NCBI RefSeq assembly: GCF_000452705.1
Contig: NZ_CP007014.1
Location: 5,548,501 to 5,612,500 of the forward strand
Direction of reading: 5' to 3'
DNA: 64,000 nt
From: Pseudomonas syringae CC1557
GTDB lineage: Bacteria > Pseudomonadota > Gammaproteobacteria > Pseudomonadales > Pseudomonadaceae
Part shown: in pieces, positions 46,587-53,979 of the stretch
How the letters are laid out: the number at the start of each line of letters is the position of its first letter
Numbering within the stretch: the stretch's first letter is position 1
Notes under the pieces: model-generated
Seen by the model: the letters and a program-made list of their open reading frames with translations, nothing else
What the model was told of the DNA's origin: nothing
Database searches by the model: none
Translations under genes and position numbers: made by a program

Positions 46587-47318
46587 ATGAGCACCATATA
46601 CGATCCAGACGCACGAACGGTCAAGCAGGCATCGGTAGCGATATTTTTACTGACCGTGACCCTCGGTGTGATAGGCCCCTTAAGTTTTTCGGGTGGATGG
46701 TGGGTTTACGGATGTTTATCGTCAGCGGCGTTTATTTACATGCTTTATATGCGATACACGTGTGAACGCTACACGTTGTTTACCTCAAGCTATTTCATTC
46801 TATTGATTTTCCTTCTCGCATTTGCAACCGCGTGCGTAAGCTACACCGTTGTTACAGACGATTTAGGTGGCTCTGAGTTCGCGGGCGGGCTTGCCACTTT
46901 ATTCATATTGACTTCTGTCATGCTGATCTATTTGTTTATATACTTTACGCCGACAAAAGAATTTCCATTCGAGGTGTCCGGCAATAAGGTTTCTTTCAGC
47001 GCCCCTGATACATCCAGCCTCCCCGCCAGCATTGTTGCAGGCCTTGGAACATTAATGGCCTCTGTAGTTATCCGATCTGCTACCCCGTTTACAACGGGCA
47101 TCCTTATTATTTTGCTATTTTTATTCGGGTGCACTTTCATGCTCATACACTCCCGCCATCTTATTAGAGGCCTGCGCACCCTACGCATCCAGGAGAGAAC
47201 CATGCCCACCCCCTATACCTTCATGCAAATCGACGAGATTCGCAAAGCGCGCAGTCGGTGGTGGCTGGGCAGGCTGTTCAAGTGGGTCGCTTCGTGGTCC
47301 AGGTCGCCGGGCACTTGA
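46587..47318 (+). CDS. Polytopic membrane protein, paralogue B
   Basis: A 243-residue paralogue of the preceding gene. The start (STIYDPDARTVKQA), CERYTLFT segment and C-terminal tail (about residues 192-236) are conserved, while the helices between have diverged strongly. AAGGA lies about 13 bases upstream of the ATG. The gene ends 37 bases before the end of a convergent minus-strand gene. The function is unknown. Confidence 0.65.
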   Translation: MSTIYDPDARTVKQASVAIFLLTVTLGVIGPLSFSGGWWVYGCLSSAAFIYMLYMRYTCERYTLFTSSYFILLIFLLAFATACVSYTVVTDDLGGSEFAGGLATLFILTSVMLIYLFIYFTPTKEFPFEVSGNKVSFSAPDTSSLPASIVAGLGTLMASVVIRSATPFTTGILIILLFLFGCTFMLIHSRHLIRGLRTLRIQERTMPTPYTFMQIDEIRKARSRWWLGRLFKWVASWSRSPGT

Positions 47319-47354
47319 TATTCGATGACCGCTACATGACGGCCCGGCACCCCG

Positions 47355-47702
47355 CTATTTATCGAACTGGATAACCCGAATCTCGCCATTTTCCGCATCC
47401 ACCGCGTAGGTCACACCATTCCAGCAACCCACGACGATCTGATCATTGTCGTCACAGCAAAGACTTATGAACGGCTTGTCGGCCTGCGTGCCATGTGGGC
47501 TTTCATCGATCTGCCAGAGGACCTCGCCAGTCATCAAAATAGCGAAGATATTCCGGTTGAAAACCTTTCCGGCCGATGGCTCAAGCCGAATTAATACTTT
47601 GCCGCCGGACAGCAGAAACGTATCCACTGGATAAGGCATGCAGACACGCTGACTCTTTATCCAGAGTTCCCCGTCCACGATTCGACAAAGATGCAAACTC
47701 AT
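47355..47702 (-). CDS. Small protein of unknown function
   Basis: A 115-residue protein, predicted beta-rich (DGELWIKSQRV, GGKVLIRLEPSAGKVF, DQIVVGCWNGVTYAVDAENG). The repeated short strands recall half of a beta-propeller of the PQQ-binding kind, but no family can be named. The ATG at 47702 lies 3 bases beyond the stop of the upstream HD-domain gene, with GAAGG 8 bases before it. The two are therefore probably co-translated. Confidence 0.6.
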   Translation of the reverse strand: MSLHLCRIVDGELWIKSQRVCMPYPVDTFLLSGGKVLIRLEPSAGKVFNRNIFAILMTGEVLWQIDESPHGTQADKPFISLCCDDNDQIVVGCWNGVTYAVDAENGEIRVIQFDK

Positions 47703-47705
47703 CAC

Positions 47706-48260
47706 TCAGCCTTCAAAGCCATCAACATACAGCGCCTCGTAACGCACCACTGTATCGGTGAGCCGCTGACGCAGATACCCGCTCGCATGCCCCAAGGCTG
47801 CCAGGATCTGCGCCGACTCGATCAGATACGACGCTCGCTTAGCCTTCTTCCAGGTGGACGGCGCTGACTGGAGATTGGTGATGCGATCACACAACTTGAC
47901 CGACGCAGCTTCTTTGGAATGACTGGCGATCCCGGCGAAATAAAGCGCTTCGGAAAACGGCACGATCAGGTTCTTGCTCAGGCACGCCACGGCTGAGGCG
48001 AGCTCCACACCGAACGCTTCAGCCAACTCATCCTGAGTCACGGGCGTATCCTCCAGCACGTCGTGCAGCAACGCTGTAGGCAAGGCCATTTCAAGCGCGC
48101 CCACGGATTCTTCGCGATGGGCAAAGATCAACTCATTGGCGACCATCGCTACGTGGGTGGTGTAAGGAAGGTCCGAGCCTGTCATCTTTTGGCCGACGTG
48201 GGCATGAGATGCGAATAGCCAGGCTTTGTTGTAGAGGTGTTGCAGGCATGGTTTGGGCAT
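47706..48260 (-). CDS. HD-domain phosphohydrolase-like protein
   Basis: A 184-residue HD-superfamily protein similar to the hydrolase half of SpoT/RelA. An N-terminal His (HVGQKMTGSDLPYTTHV, about 20-36) is followed by the HD pair in ALLHDVLEDTPVT (about 65-77) and a downstream Asp in VKLCDRITNLQ. Free-standing proteins of this type may act on (p)ppGpp or related nucleotides; the substrate is unknown. It follows the ADP-ribosylglycohydrolase gene after 78 bases on the same strand. Confidence 0.75.
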   Translation of the reverse strand: MPKPCLQHLYNKAWLFASHAHVGQKMTGSDLPYTTHVAMVANELIFAHREESVGALEMALPTALLHDVLEDTPVTQDELAEAFGVELASAVACLSKNLIVPFSEALYFAGIASHSKEAASVKLCDRITNLQSAPSTWKKAKRASYLIESAQILAALGHASGYLRQRLTDTVVRYEALYVDGFEG

Positions 48261-48338
48261 TTGGGTCAGATTCCTTGAGACGCGATAGAAGTCAGGGGCT
48301 GTGAGCTGATCCTCGGAGAGAGTACGCGCGTTTCCCTA

Positions 48339-49436
48339 TCAGTCGCCCAAGGGGTCCTGCAGCGGCGCACGCTCGAACAACTGTTGAGCCAGTCCCTGAA
48401 TATGCTCGGACCATGCGACTTTCTTGACCCATTCCTCAGGCATGCCCGACACCCCATACAGAGCGCCGGCGATTTGTCCGGCAGTGGCGGCTACGCTGTC
48501 GGCATCATCAGCCAGGTTGGCGGCGAGCAGGATGGCGTCTTTGAAATTGTCGGTATTCCAAACGGCCCACAGGGCTGCTTCGAGTGTGTCGATGACATAG
48601 CCGGAGGAGCGGATCTGGTCGCGGTTTTTTTCTTTGTATTCGCCTGCGTTGATGATCATTACCCGAGGCTGAAACGGACCAATCATGGGAGAACAAACTT
48701 CCTGTTTATCCGCCCCATTTAAAGCAAAATGTAATTTAGCCCCTAGAAGCTCGCAACAGCTCACTGCCTCAACTGCGCAGTGCGTAGTTTTACTTTGTGT
48801 TTGACTCTCCATCCATGTAGTGATCAGAGAGTTTCGCCGAAAAATAGCTGTCGGAGCCAATCTGATGATTGAGCCGTTGCCCGCTGTACTAGGTTCCCAG
48901 TTGCCGTTCCAACTCAATCCTTCTTTTAGCCAGCCTTCAAGTGCGTTACGTGTCGCATTACCAATATCAAAACAAACGCCGTTTGCGCTATTTTCTCCTT
49001 GCTGATACCAGCGGCATAGCCGATTCAAGTAGTCTGCGTAATCCAGCTTTCCATTCGCGAGATAGCAGTCAGCCAAGCAAAGAGCCAGGCTGGTATCATC
49101 TGTCCATTCGCCCGCGTTAAGATTGAAAGGACCTCCACCCACCATGTCATGGACGTGACTACGATCACGAGGCAAGAATTCCAGTGTTGTGCCGACGGCA
49201 TCACCTATGGCTAGCCCAAGCAGGCAGCCTTGTGCACGGTCCAGCGCCTGCGCTTCGGTCAAGGTGCATGCCCTTGAGGCTATCCAGTCGGGCCTTTCTA
49301 TCGGCAACCTCGGTGCGTCAGCCTCCAACATGCAATCCATACGTTGAGGCAACCGCGCAGAGGGCGGCGGTAGCATGTGACGGTAGCGCTCAACATATGG
49401 ATGGAGGGTTTCGTTGGAGCTTCTCAAGTCAATCAT
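48339..49436 (-). CDS. ADP-ribosylglycohydrolase (DraG) family protein
   Basis: A 365-residue DraG-type hydrolase. Metal-binding motifs are GLAIGDAVG (about 75-83), [10 protein letters not shown] (about 108-117), GNGSIIRL (about 191-198) and [18 protein letters not shown] (about 309-326). Such enzymes remove ADP-ribose from proteins or small molecules, and related proteins act as T6SS immunity factors against ADP-ribosyltransferase toxins (Tri1 of Serratia). It lies downstream of a toxin cluster, so a protective role is possible. About 60 N-terminal residues precede the domain. AAGGA lies just before the ATG. Confidence 0.82.
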   Translation of the reverse strand: MIDLRSSNETLHPYVERYRHMLPPPSARLPQRMDCMLEADAPRLPIERPDWIASRACTLTEAQALDRAQGCLLGLAIGDAVGTTLEFLPRDRSHVHDMVGGGPFNLNAGEWTDDTSLALCLADCYLANGKLDYADYLNRLCRWYQQGENSANGVCFDIGNATRNALEGWLKEGLSWNGNWEPSTAGNGSIIRLAPTAIFRRNSLITTWMESQTQSKTTHCAVEAVSCCELLGAKLHFALNGADKQEVCSPMIGPFQPRVMIINAGEYKEKNRDQIRSSGYVIDTLEAALWAVWNTDNFKDAILLAANLADDADSVAATAGQIAGALYGVSGMPEEWVKKVAWSEHIQGLAQQLFERAPLQDPLGD

Positions 49437-49521
49437 GGGTCCTTCCAGAATAATTTCTCAAGGGACAGAGTCGGGATAAAAAGTCGCTGTCTTTCGGAGA
49501 TTCTATACTGCTTGTTAACGG

Positions 49522-49785
49522 CTAAATAGCCGTTCCCCTGTTTGCTCCTGGCTTCTGGATCAAAAGATCATCTCGCTCTCTCCTGCGGCATGTCGTGGCG
49601 AAAGCATCCGCAGCATTCAGGTCTGCGTGGAAAAGATCGAAGCTGGCTTTGTCGATCTCGTAATGCTCCTCGTAGTCGACGAAACTGCTACTCACCGGGA
49701 ATGATAAATAAAAACGACCTGAGGTTTCCTCGATGCCCAAGGAGAACATTAGGTCGCGATGTACAAAAGTGTCGTTAAATTTCAT
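49522..49785 (-). CDS. Small protein of unknown function
   Basis: An 87-residue protein that I do not recognise. The N-terminal half looks beta-stranded (MFSLGIEETSGRFYLSFPVS) and acidic, the C-terminus basic. The ATG at 49785 has AGAGGA 5 bases upstream; the frame extends further upstream without a ribosome site. It lies between the Tsi6-like gene and the ADP-ribosylglycohydrolase, so it may be another immunity gene. Confidence 0.5.
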   Translation of the reverse strand: MKFNDTFVHRDLMFSLGIEETSGRFYLSFPVSSSFVDYEEHYEIDKASFDLFHADLNAADAFATTCRRRERDDLLIQKPGANRGTAI

Positions 49786-49871
49786 AGTTCCTCTTGAGAT
49801 TTCACTTCCCGAGCTATTTCGACATGGACCACGCGCTACCTTAGTCACGATATAGAATGCCGGTGGGAAGT

Positions 49872-50153
49872 TTAATTTTCAGTCCGTTTTCTGACTGATT
49901 CCGATGTAAAAACATCCATCAGCGCTCGTGCCAGTTCGTAATCTGTTTCTTCAAACTCCTTGGCTGCAAGGGCACCGATGAAAAGCTTGTGAAGTCTGGA
50001 CTTGTATTTCTCAACGTCCTCAAAAACGGATTTTATATAGAGAAGCTGATTTAGAACTGATGCGTATATCGGAAACGCAGGATGGCGACTAATACGCACT
50101 TCGGTGAGTAAAATAGCATGACTTATAAATTCCATGGCGGATTCAAACTTCAT
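49872..50153 (-). CDS. Tsi6-like immunity protein, distal copy
   Basis: A 93-residue helical protein related to the gene at 51569 (YIKSVFEDVEKYKSRLHKL against YVKAVFEGTEKDKSRLHQL; AAKEFEETDYELARAL against ASKEFEETDPELDRAL). The pattern matches Tsi6, the immunity protein of the NAD(P)-hydrolysing effector Tse6, as I recall it. The C-terminus differs from the proximal copy, so it may neutralise a different toxin variant. GGGGAGG precedes the ATG by 6 bases. Confidence 0.68.
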   Translation of the reverse strand: MKFESAMEFISHAILLTEVRISRHPAFPIYASVLNQLLYIKSVFEDVEKYKSRLHKLFIGALAAKEFEETDYELARALMDVFTSESVRKRTEN

Positions 50154-50204
50154 TATCGGCCTCCCCTAACACATAACATGCTTCATCACTGCGGCACACA
50201 CGAG

Positions 50205-50519
50205 CTATTTCCGATTTCGTTCTGCACGAAGTATTTTTAAGAGCGGAGGTTCTCCGCCCGCAATCTCAATTGAAAATACAGCATATGCTTCTTCCAAATC
50301 GCTGTACTCCTGAAGTCCGTTTTCAGTAAAACGATAACGCCCCGGAATCTTACCCCATTGTATGGGTGATATAATACTTTTTGACTTTGCTAGTTCCAGC
50401 AATACCCTCAGGTCATTATAGAGATGTAACGCCTGAACATCTTTACTTGTATACTCCTTTAGCTTCTCCTCTAAAACTCTTGCTGAAGAACTCAATTCTT
50501 CTATGTTAATTTTTAGCAC
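50205..50519 (-). CDS. Family-B small protein, copy 3 (unusual start)
   Basis: A 104-residue protein related to those at 50648 and 51119 (IPGRYRFTENGLQEYSDLEEAYAVF; IAGGEPPLLKIL). The paralogues start ATG GA(T) AT/GT, but the matching codon here (50508-50510) is ATT, directly after a good GAGGTG ribosome site. The only upstream start is a GTG at 50519 lying inside that site. The gene may use a rare AUU start or be poorly translated. The function is unknown; location within an immunity array suggests a protective role. Confidence 0.55.
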   Translation of the reverse strand: MLKINIEELSSSARVLEEKLKEYTSKDVQALHLYNDLRVLLELAKSKSIISPIQWGKIPGRYRFTENGLQEYSDLEEAYAVFSIEIAGGEPPLLKILRAERNRK

Positions 50520-50606
50520 CTCATGATTTAAACTATCACAGCCAAAAAGAAAAATTTATTCGCCCCCCTACCACTGCTAGAAATAAGCTGCACTGCTTCG
50601 TTTCTC

Positions 50607-50640
50607 ATTCCCTATTCCCTATTCCCTATTCCCTATTCCC
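50607..50640. repeat. 7-bp tandem repeat (attccct x ~4.9)
   Basis: The unit attccct is repeated almost five times without interruption, between the stop of family-B copy 2 and the start of copy 3. Such short tandem repeats can change number by slipped-strand pairing. It is intergenic and 88 bases from the next start, so an effect on expression is possible but not shown. Confidence 0.9.
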
Positions 50641-50647
50641 AGATATT

Positions 50648-50956
50648 TCAGTCCTTAGCCATTTTGGCCAGCAAAATTTTGTAAGCCTCAGTTTCTCGCC
50701 CCTCGATGAGTTCCATATAGAAATCTGTATATGCAGCCTCCAAATCTTTATATGACTGTAAACTTGTCTCAGTGAAAAGCTTGTAACCTGGAATATCTCG
50801 CGGCTCAACCATTTCAGTGATTTGGCCTCGCTCTGCTCGGGAAAGCAAATCCTCAAGATTCAATAACAATATTGAAGCATTAGGGTCACGATGTTTATAA
50901 AATTTAAGTTTGTCACGAAGCGTTGTAGCTGCCATTCTCAAAGCTTCAACATCCAT
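50648..50956 (-). CDS. Family-B small protein, copy 2 (intact)
   Basis: A 102-residue helical protein. I do not recognise the family, which has three copies here. Shared features are an N-terminal helix (MDVEALRMAATTLRDKL), a central IPGYKLFTETSLQSYKDLEAAY segment and a short charged end. The ATG at 50956 has GGAG 10 bases upstream. It lies between two Tsi6-like genes downstream of a Tse6-like toxin and is probably part of the immunity operon. Confidence 0.6.
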   Translation of the reverse strand: MDVEALRMAATTLRDKLKFYKHRDPNASILLLNLEDLLSRAERGQITEMVEPRDIPGYKLFTETSLQSYKDLEAAYTDFYMELIEGRETEAYKILLAKMAKD

Positions 50957-51118
50957 ATGTATATTACTCCTATTTGCTATGGCGCAGGTTATCCTGGGCA
51001 TTAGCTAATTCTCACCAGTGCATATGCTATATGTCTCAGAAAGCAGGTCATGCAGCATCAAGATAGCAAGGCACGTGCGCCACACAGAGAAAAAGTTAAC
51101 TGCCCGTGACACTCACCT

Positions 51119-51423
51119 TCACTCCTCGCTCATTTCCCTTTTCAACTTACGTAACAAAGGAGTCTCTCCACCAGTCAGTTCAACCTGAACTCTGCGAAAG
51201 CATGCTCAAGATGGGGATATAGCTGCAAGCCCTCGTCGGTGAATAGGTAACGCCCCGGAATGTCTCGCCACTGCAACTTAACTGTTATCATGCCAAACTC
51301 GGCCAGTTCCATCAGTGGTTCGATTTCAGCCCGAAACGTTTCAACAACGTGATCTGATTTTTTCAAATCTTCAATCACCTCACGCAGTTTTTGTGTTTTT
51401 TGCTTAAGCTTTTCGATATCCAT
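51119..51423 (-). pseudogene. Family-B small protein, copy 1, frameshifted
   Basis: The reading frame from the ATG at 51423 stops at 51175 after FAEFRLN. Dropping one base at about 51185-51188 restores a frame that runs VELTGGETPLLRKLKREMSEE to a TGA at 51119-51121. That tail aligns with copy 3 (IEIAGGEPPLLKILRAERN). A single-base deletion in a G run (aggttg for agggttg) explains it. The truncated product would still hold the first 80 or so residues, including IPGRYLFTDEGLQLYPHLE. AAAGG precedes the ATG by 5 bases. Confidence 0.7.
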
Positions 51424-51568
51424 ATGAACCTTTAGCAGCACTAGCAACAAAACTTGAGCATCATCTCTTCGTATGAAATCATCTTTCTCGTAAGAGCTAA
51501 TGTAACCGCTTCAAAAGCTGTAAATGCGCAAGTACTCCACGCCTGCACCGCTTTTAAAAAGTTCGATA

Positions 51569-51865
51569 CTAGTCGGGAAGTATAATTTTCAATCCGCGAG
51601 CTGACTGTATAGCAACATAGTGAGCATCCCTCAAAGCGCGGTCCAACTCTGGGTCGGTTTCCTCAAACTCCTTTGACGCAATAGCACCTATAGTCAATTG
51701 ATGAAGTCTGGATTTATCTTTTTCTGTCCCCTCAAAAACGGCTTTCACGTAGTCAAGCTGAGCAAGGAGCATATCGTACACCGGAAATTGAGGGCATTTG
51801 TCACGCCTATCAACAGTTACTTCGATAGCTTTTTTAATATAATCAATCGGCGCTTTAATATTCAT
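51569..51865 (-). CDS. Tsi6-like immunity protein, proximal copy
   Basis: A 98-residue protein: an N-terminal helix (IDYIKKAIEVTVDRRDKCP), a central helix with YVKAVFEGTEKDKSRLHQL, then IGAIASKEFEETDPELDRAL and a GLKIILP end. This pattern matches Tsi6 of P. aeruginosa. The start overlaps the toxin stop by 4 bases (ATGA), the usual coupling of effector and immunity genes. It should protect against the product of 51862-53319. Confidence 0.8.
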   Translation of the reverse strand: MNIKAPIDYIKKAIEVTVDRRDKCPQFPVYDMLLAQLDYVKAVFEGTEKDKSRLHQLTIGAIASKEFEETDPELDRALRDAHYVAIQSARGLKIILPD

Positions 51866-53319
51866 GGTTGGCCCGGCGCAATGAGTTTAAACAATTCTTT
51901 CTGGAGTGCCGTCATTTGTCTAGCCCCCCCTATTGCATCATAAGGCTGATGGCGTATAGACCATGTATCAACTACGGGTGCAGACGTACTCCTTAGCAAA
52001 GTTACCTTATCAGTGGATTGATAAATATTCAACACTTTCGGTACCACTATCTCAGTTTTGTAGATTTTACCAAGCGGGTTGATTCCTAATTGGCCCGGCG
52101 CAACATTCGGCGTTGGCGAAAACCACACTCCTTGCACGCCGTCTGGCACTTGATACTGCCAAAGATTCTTGCCTCTGTTGATCGTTTCAACATAGACCGG
52201 CTTCGTAAAATCTAGTCCAGACATGTATTTTTCGTAATCGACAGGCTTGAGTCCTTGCGACTTGAAAAAATCAACAGCAGTTTCTCGATTTCCACGAATA
52301 TAAATATCTTGTACAAGATCACCAGTACGACCAAATCTTTTGTTCAGATAATCTCGGCGCGATTGAACCTCCAGCACTTTCTTTTCGGCTGGCTTCGCTT
52401 GCGGTCTTGCAGCGGGTTGTTCTTGTTTATCATATTGTTGCGCATCTGTTTGTTTGAAAGACACAGGCTCAGTACCCCTCAACTCCGGCTGAGCCAACAA
52501 CCTCTGCTCATTACGCGCCAACCAATTCGCAAACTGCTTGTTTGAAATCTCCGTCTGGAGCTTGGCACTGCGCGCAGCAATGCTATCCATGCTGCCCATG
52601 AGGCCTGCCTTGACCTGCCCACGCGTCATATAGGTCACGATGGCCGTAAAGAGCAGTACCACCAGTTGCTCTTGGCCCTTTGCAAGCTGGCGGGCAGCGC
52701 GATCAATGCGCTCCTGGATTTCGTATGCCGAACCACCAGTGGGGTCAAGGCCCTCGGGTTTCAAACCTTCGTCAGCGTGCCAGGCAGTGGCGAAGCCTTC
52801 CTGTAGGGTAGAAAGGCAAGCAGGCAGGCCTTGGTAGAAATACTCAGCGATCGATGAGAGGCCCAGCGTCAACAAGATCAGATTGCCAACCTGTAAACCA
52901 ATGCCCGCTCCCGCTGCCGCTACGGGCACAGCGCCCACACCAAAGAAAGCCGCCCCGGCAATGCCCCCAGCGATCGTCCCGACCGCAACGCTGCCGCCCA
53001 GAATCATCGCCACTTCTTTGACCAGTTGCAGCAGTACCGGGAGGATCTGTTCGATCTCGATCGACGCCCACTTGCGCTTAAGATTCGACTCGATAATGGG
53101 CTGGGAAAGCCGCATCGCTGCTTTCACCGAGTCAATCCTGTTGCCTCCCATGTACCCGTAGGCTTGAGTGGCTGTGGTACTGACGCGTCGAGTAAAGCCA
53201 TTCCAGCTGTCGTGAGCGCTCTGCAGCCCATCGCTGTAGCCTTGGTTTAGCGTATTGAATTTATCATCGAGGTTTCGCTCGATGTCATCCCAGCTAGGAA
53301 CATTGGCTAATAGGTCCAT
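51862..53319 (-). CDS. T6SS toxin with Tse6-like C-terminal domain
   Basis: A 485-residue protein without a PAAR domain. Residues 1-90 are polar and helical (SWDDIERNLDDKFNTLNQGY). A hydrophobic region (about 92-158, with Gly/Ala-rich helices) may insert in the target membrane. A Gln/Lys/Pro-rich linker near 310-325 leads to the C-terminal toxin region (about 325-485). There, TINRGKNLWQYQ, GVWFSPTPN and LGINPLGK resemble NAD-binding ADP-ribosyltransferase-like toxins such as Tse6. The Tsi6-like gene that overlaps its end supports an NAD(P)-depleting activity. The enzymatic assignment is inference. The first two thirds are GC-rich, the toxin end AT-richer. Confidence 0.75.
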   Translation of the reverse strand: MDLLANVPSWDDIERNLDDKFNTLNQGYSDGLQSAHDSWNGFTRRVSTTATQAYGYMGGNRIDSVKAAMRLSQPIIESNLKRKWASIEIEQILPVLLQLVKEVAMILGGSVAVGTIAGGIAGAAFFGVGAVPVAAAGAGIGLQVGNLILLTLGLSSIAEYFYQGLPACLSTLQEGFATAWHADEGLKPEGLDPTGGSAYEIQERIDRAARQLAKGQEQLVVLLFTAIVTYMTRGQVKAGLMGSMDSIAARSAKLQTEISNKQFANWLARNEQRLLAQPELRGTEPVSFKQTDAQQYDKQEQPAARPQAKPAEKKVLEVQSRRDYLNKRFGRTGDLVQDIYIRGNRETAVDFFKSQGLKPVDYEKYMSGLDFTKPVYVETINRGKNLWQYQVPDGVQGVWFSPTPNVAPGQLGINPLGKIYKTEIVVPKVLNIYQSTDKVTLLRSTSAPVVDTWSIRHQPYDAIGGARQMTALQKELFKLIAPGQP

Positions 53320-53979
53320 TTACACGTCACAGTCCTGGGTTGAAGGAAGCTAGCACCGGTGCCTTGCTTGACCACGAATCAGCGTGGGCTGGGCAGTGCG
53401 TATGTCGCCTGTCAGACCTGAATATTTGAGCTGAATTTCAAGGCAAGCTCATTTTTCTCATCTGCGAAACAGACCGCAATGATGCCGTTAAGCCATCAAC
53501 CAGTCGAGTCTTCACTTAAACCATTGTGAATACTAAGTATTTAGCCATTAAAAAGTATCTGGGCTCGGTGTAATCAAAACGCCCATAGATAGCGTGTCTT
53601 CATCAAAATCACAGCCAACGCCTGAGCCGCATGGTTGTGGTTGACACGGCGCAGCACCACGGTGTTTCCTTTCATACTTTAAGATAAGAACTGTAACGGT
53701 TTTGTGAGAGATGTAGGGTATTTTTACTGAGCTAGTGGCACTTTCACACTAATTTATGGTCGCACGCTGCAGTATTTGCGAGATGTGGAATGCATCTGTA
53801 GCCCTGGTCCTACGAGATTTTCGGAGGTTTAGGGCGCGGTGCACATCCGTGGTTAATGTCAATCCACTGCCCTAAATGATTGATACTTAAGCACCAGACC
53901 TAAGCCGTGACTTGTCAATTCGTAATCGTTAGCCGCTAAACCCGGCGGTGCTGGCCTCCCTGCCCTCAAGGAGATATAC
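53320..53979. other. Gene-free stretch between toxin island and second vgrG
   Basis: About 660 AT-rich bases between divergent genes. No supportable gene is seen. A 33-codon minus-strand frame around 53570-53675 (MKGNTVVLRRVNHNH start) might be a remnant of a mobile-element gene but is too short to call. The region must contain promoters for both directions. Confidence 0.45.

Noticed and set aside
50607..50640. Short repeats as a CRISPR array
   Set aside because: The unit is 7 bases with no spacers; it is a simple tandem repeat.
53570..53675. Short minus-strand frame as an insertion-sequence remnant
   Set aside because: Only 33 codons with no transposase motif and no terminal repeats; not supportable.
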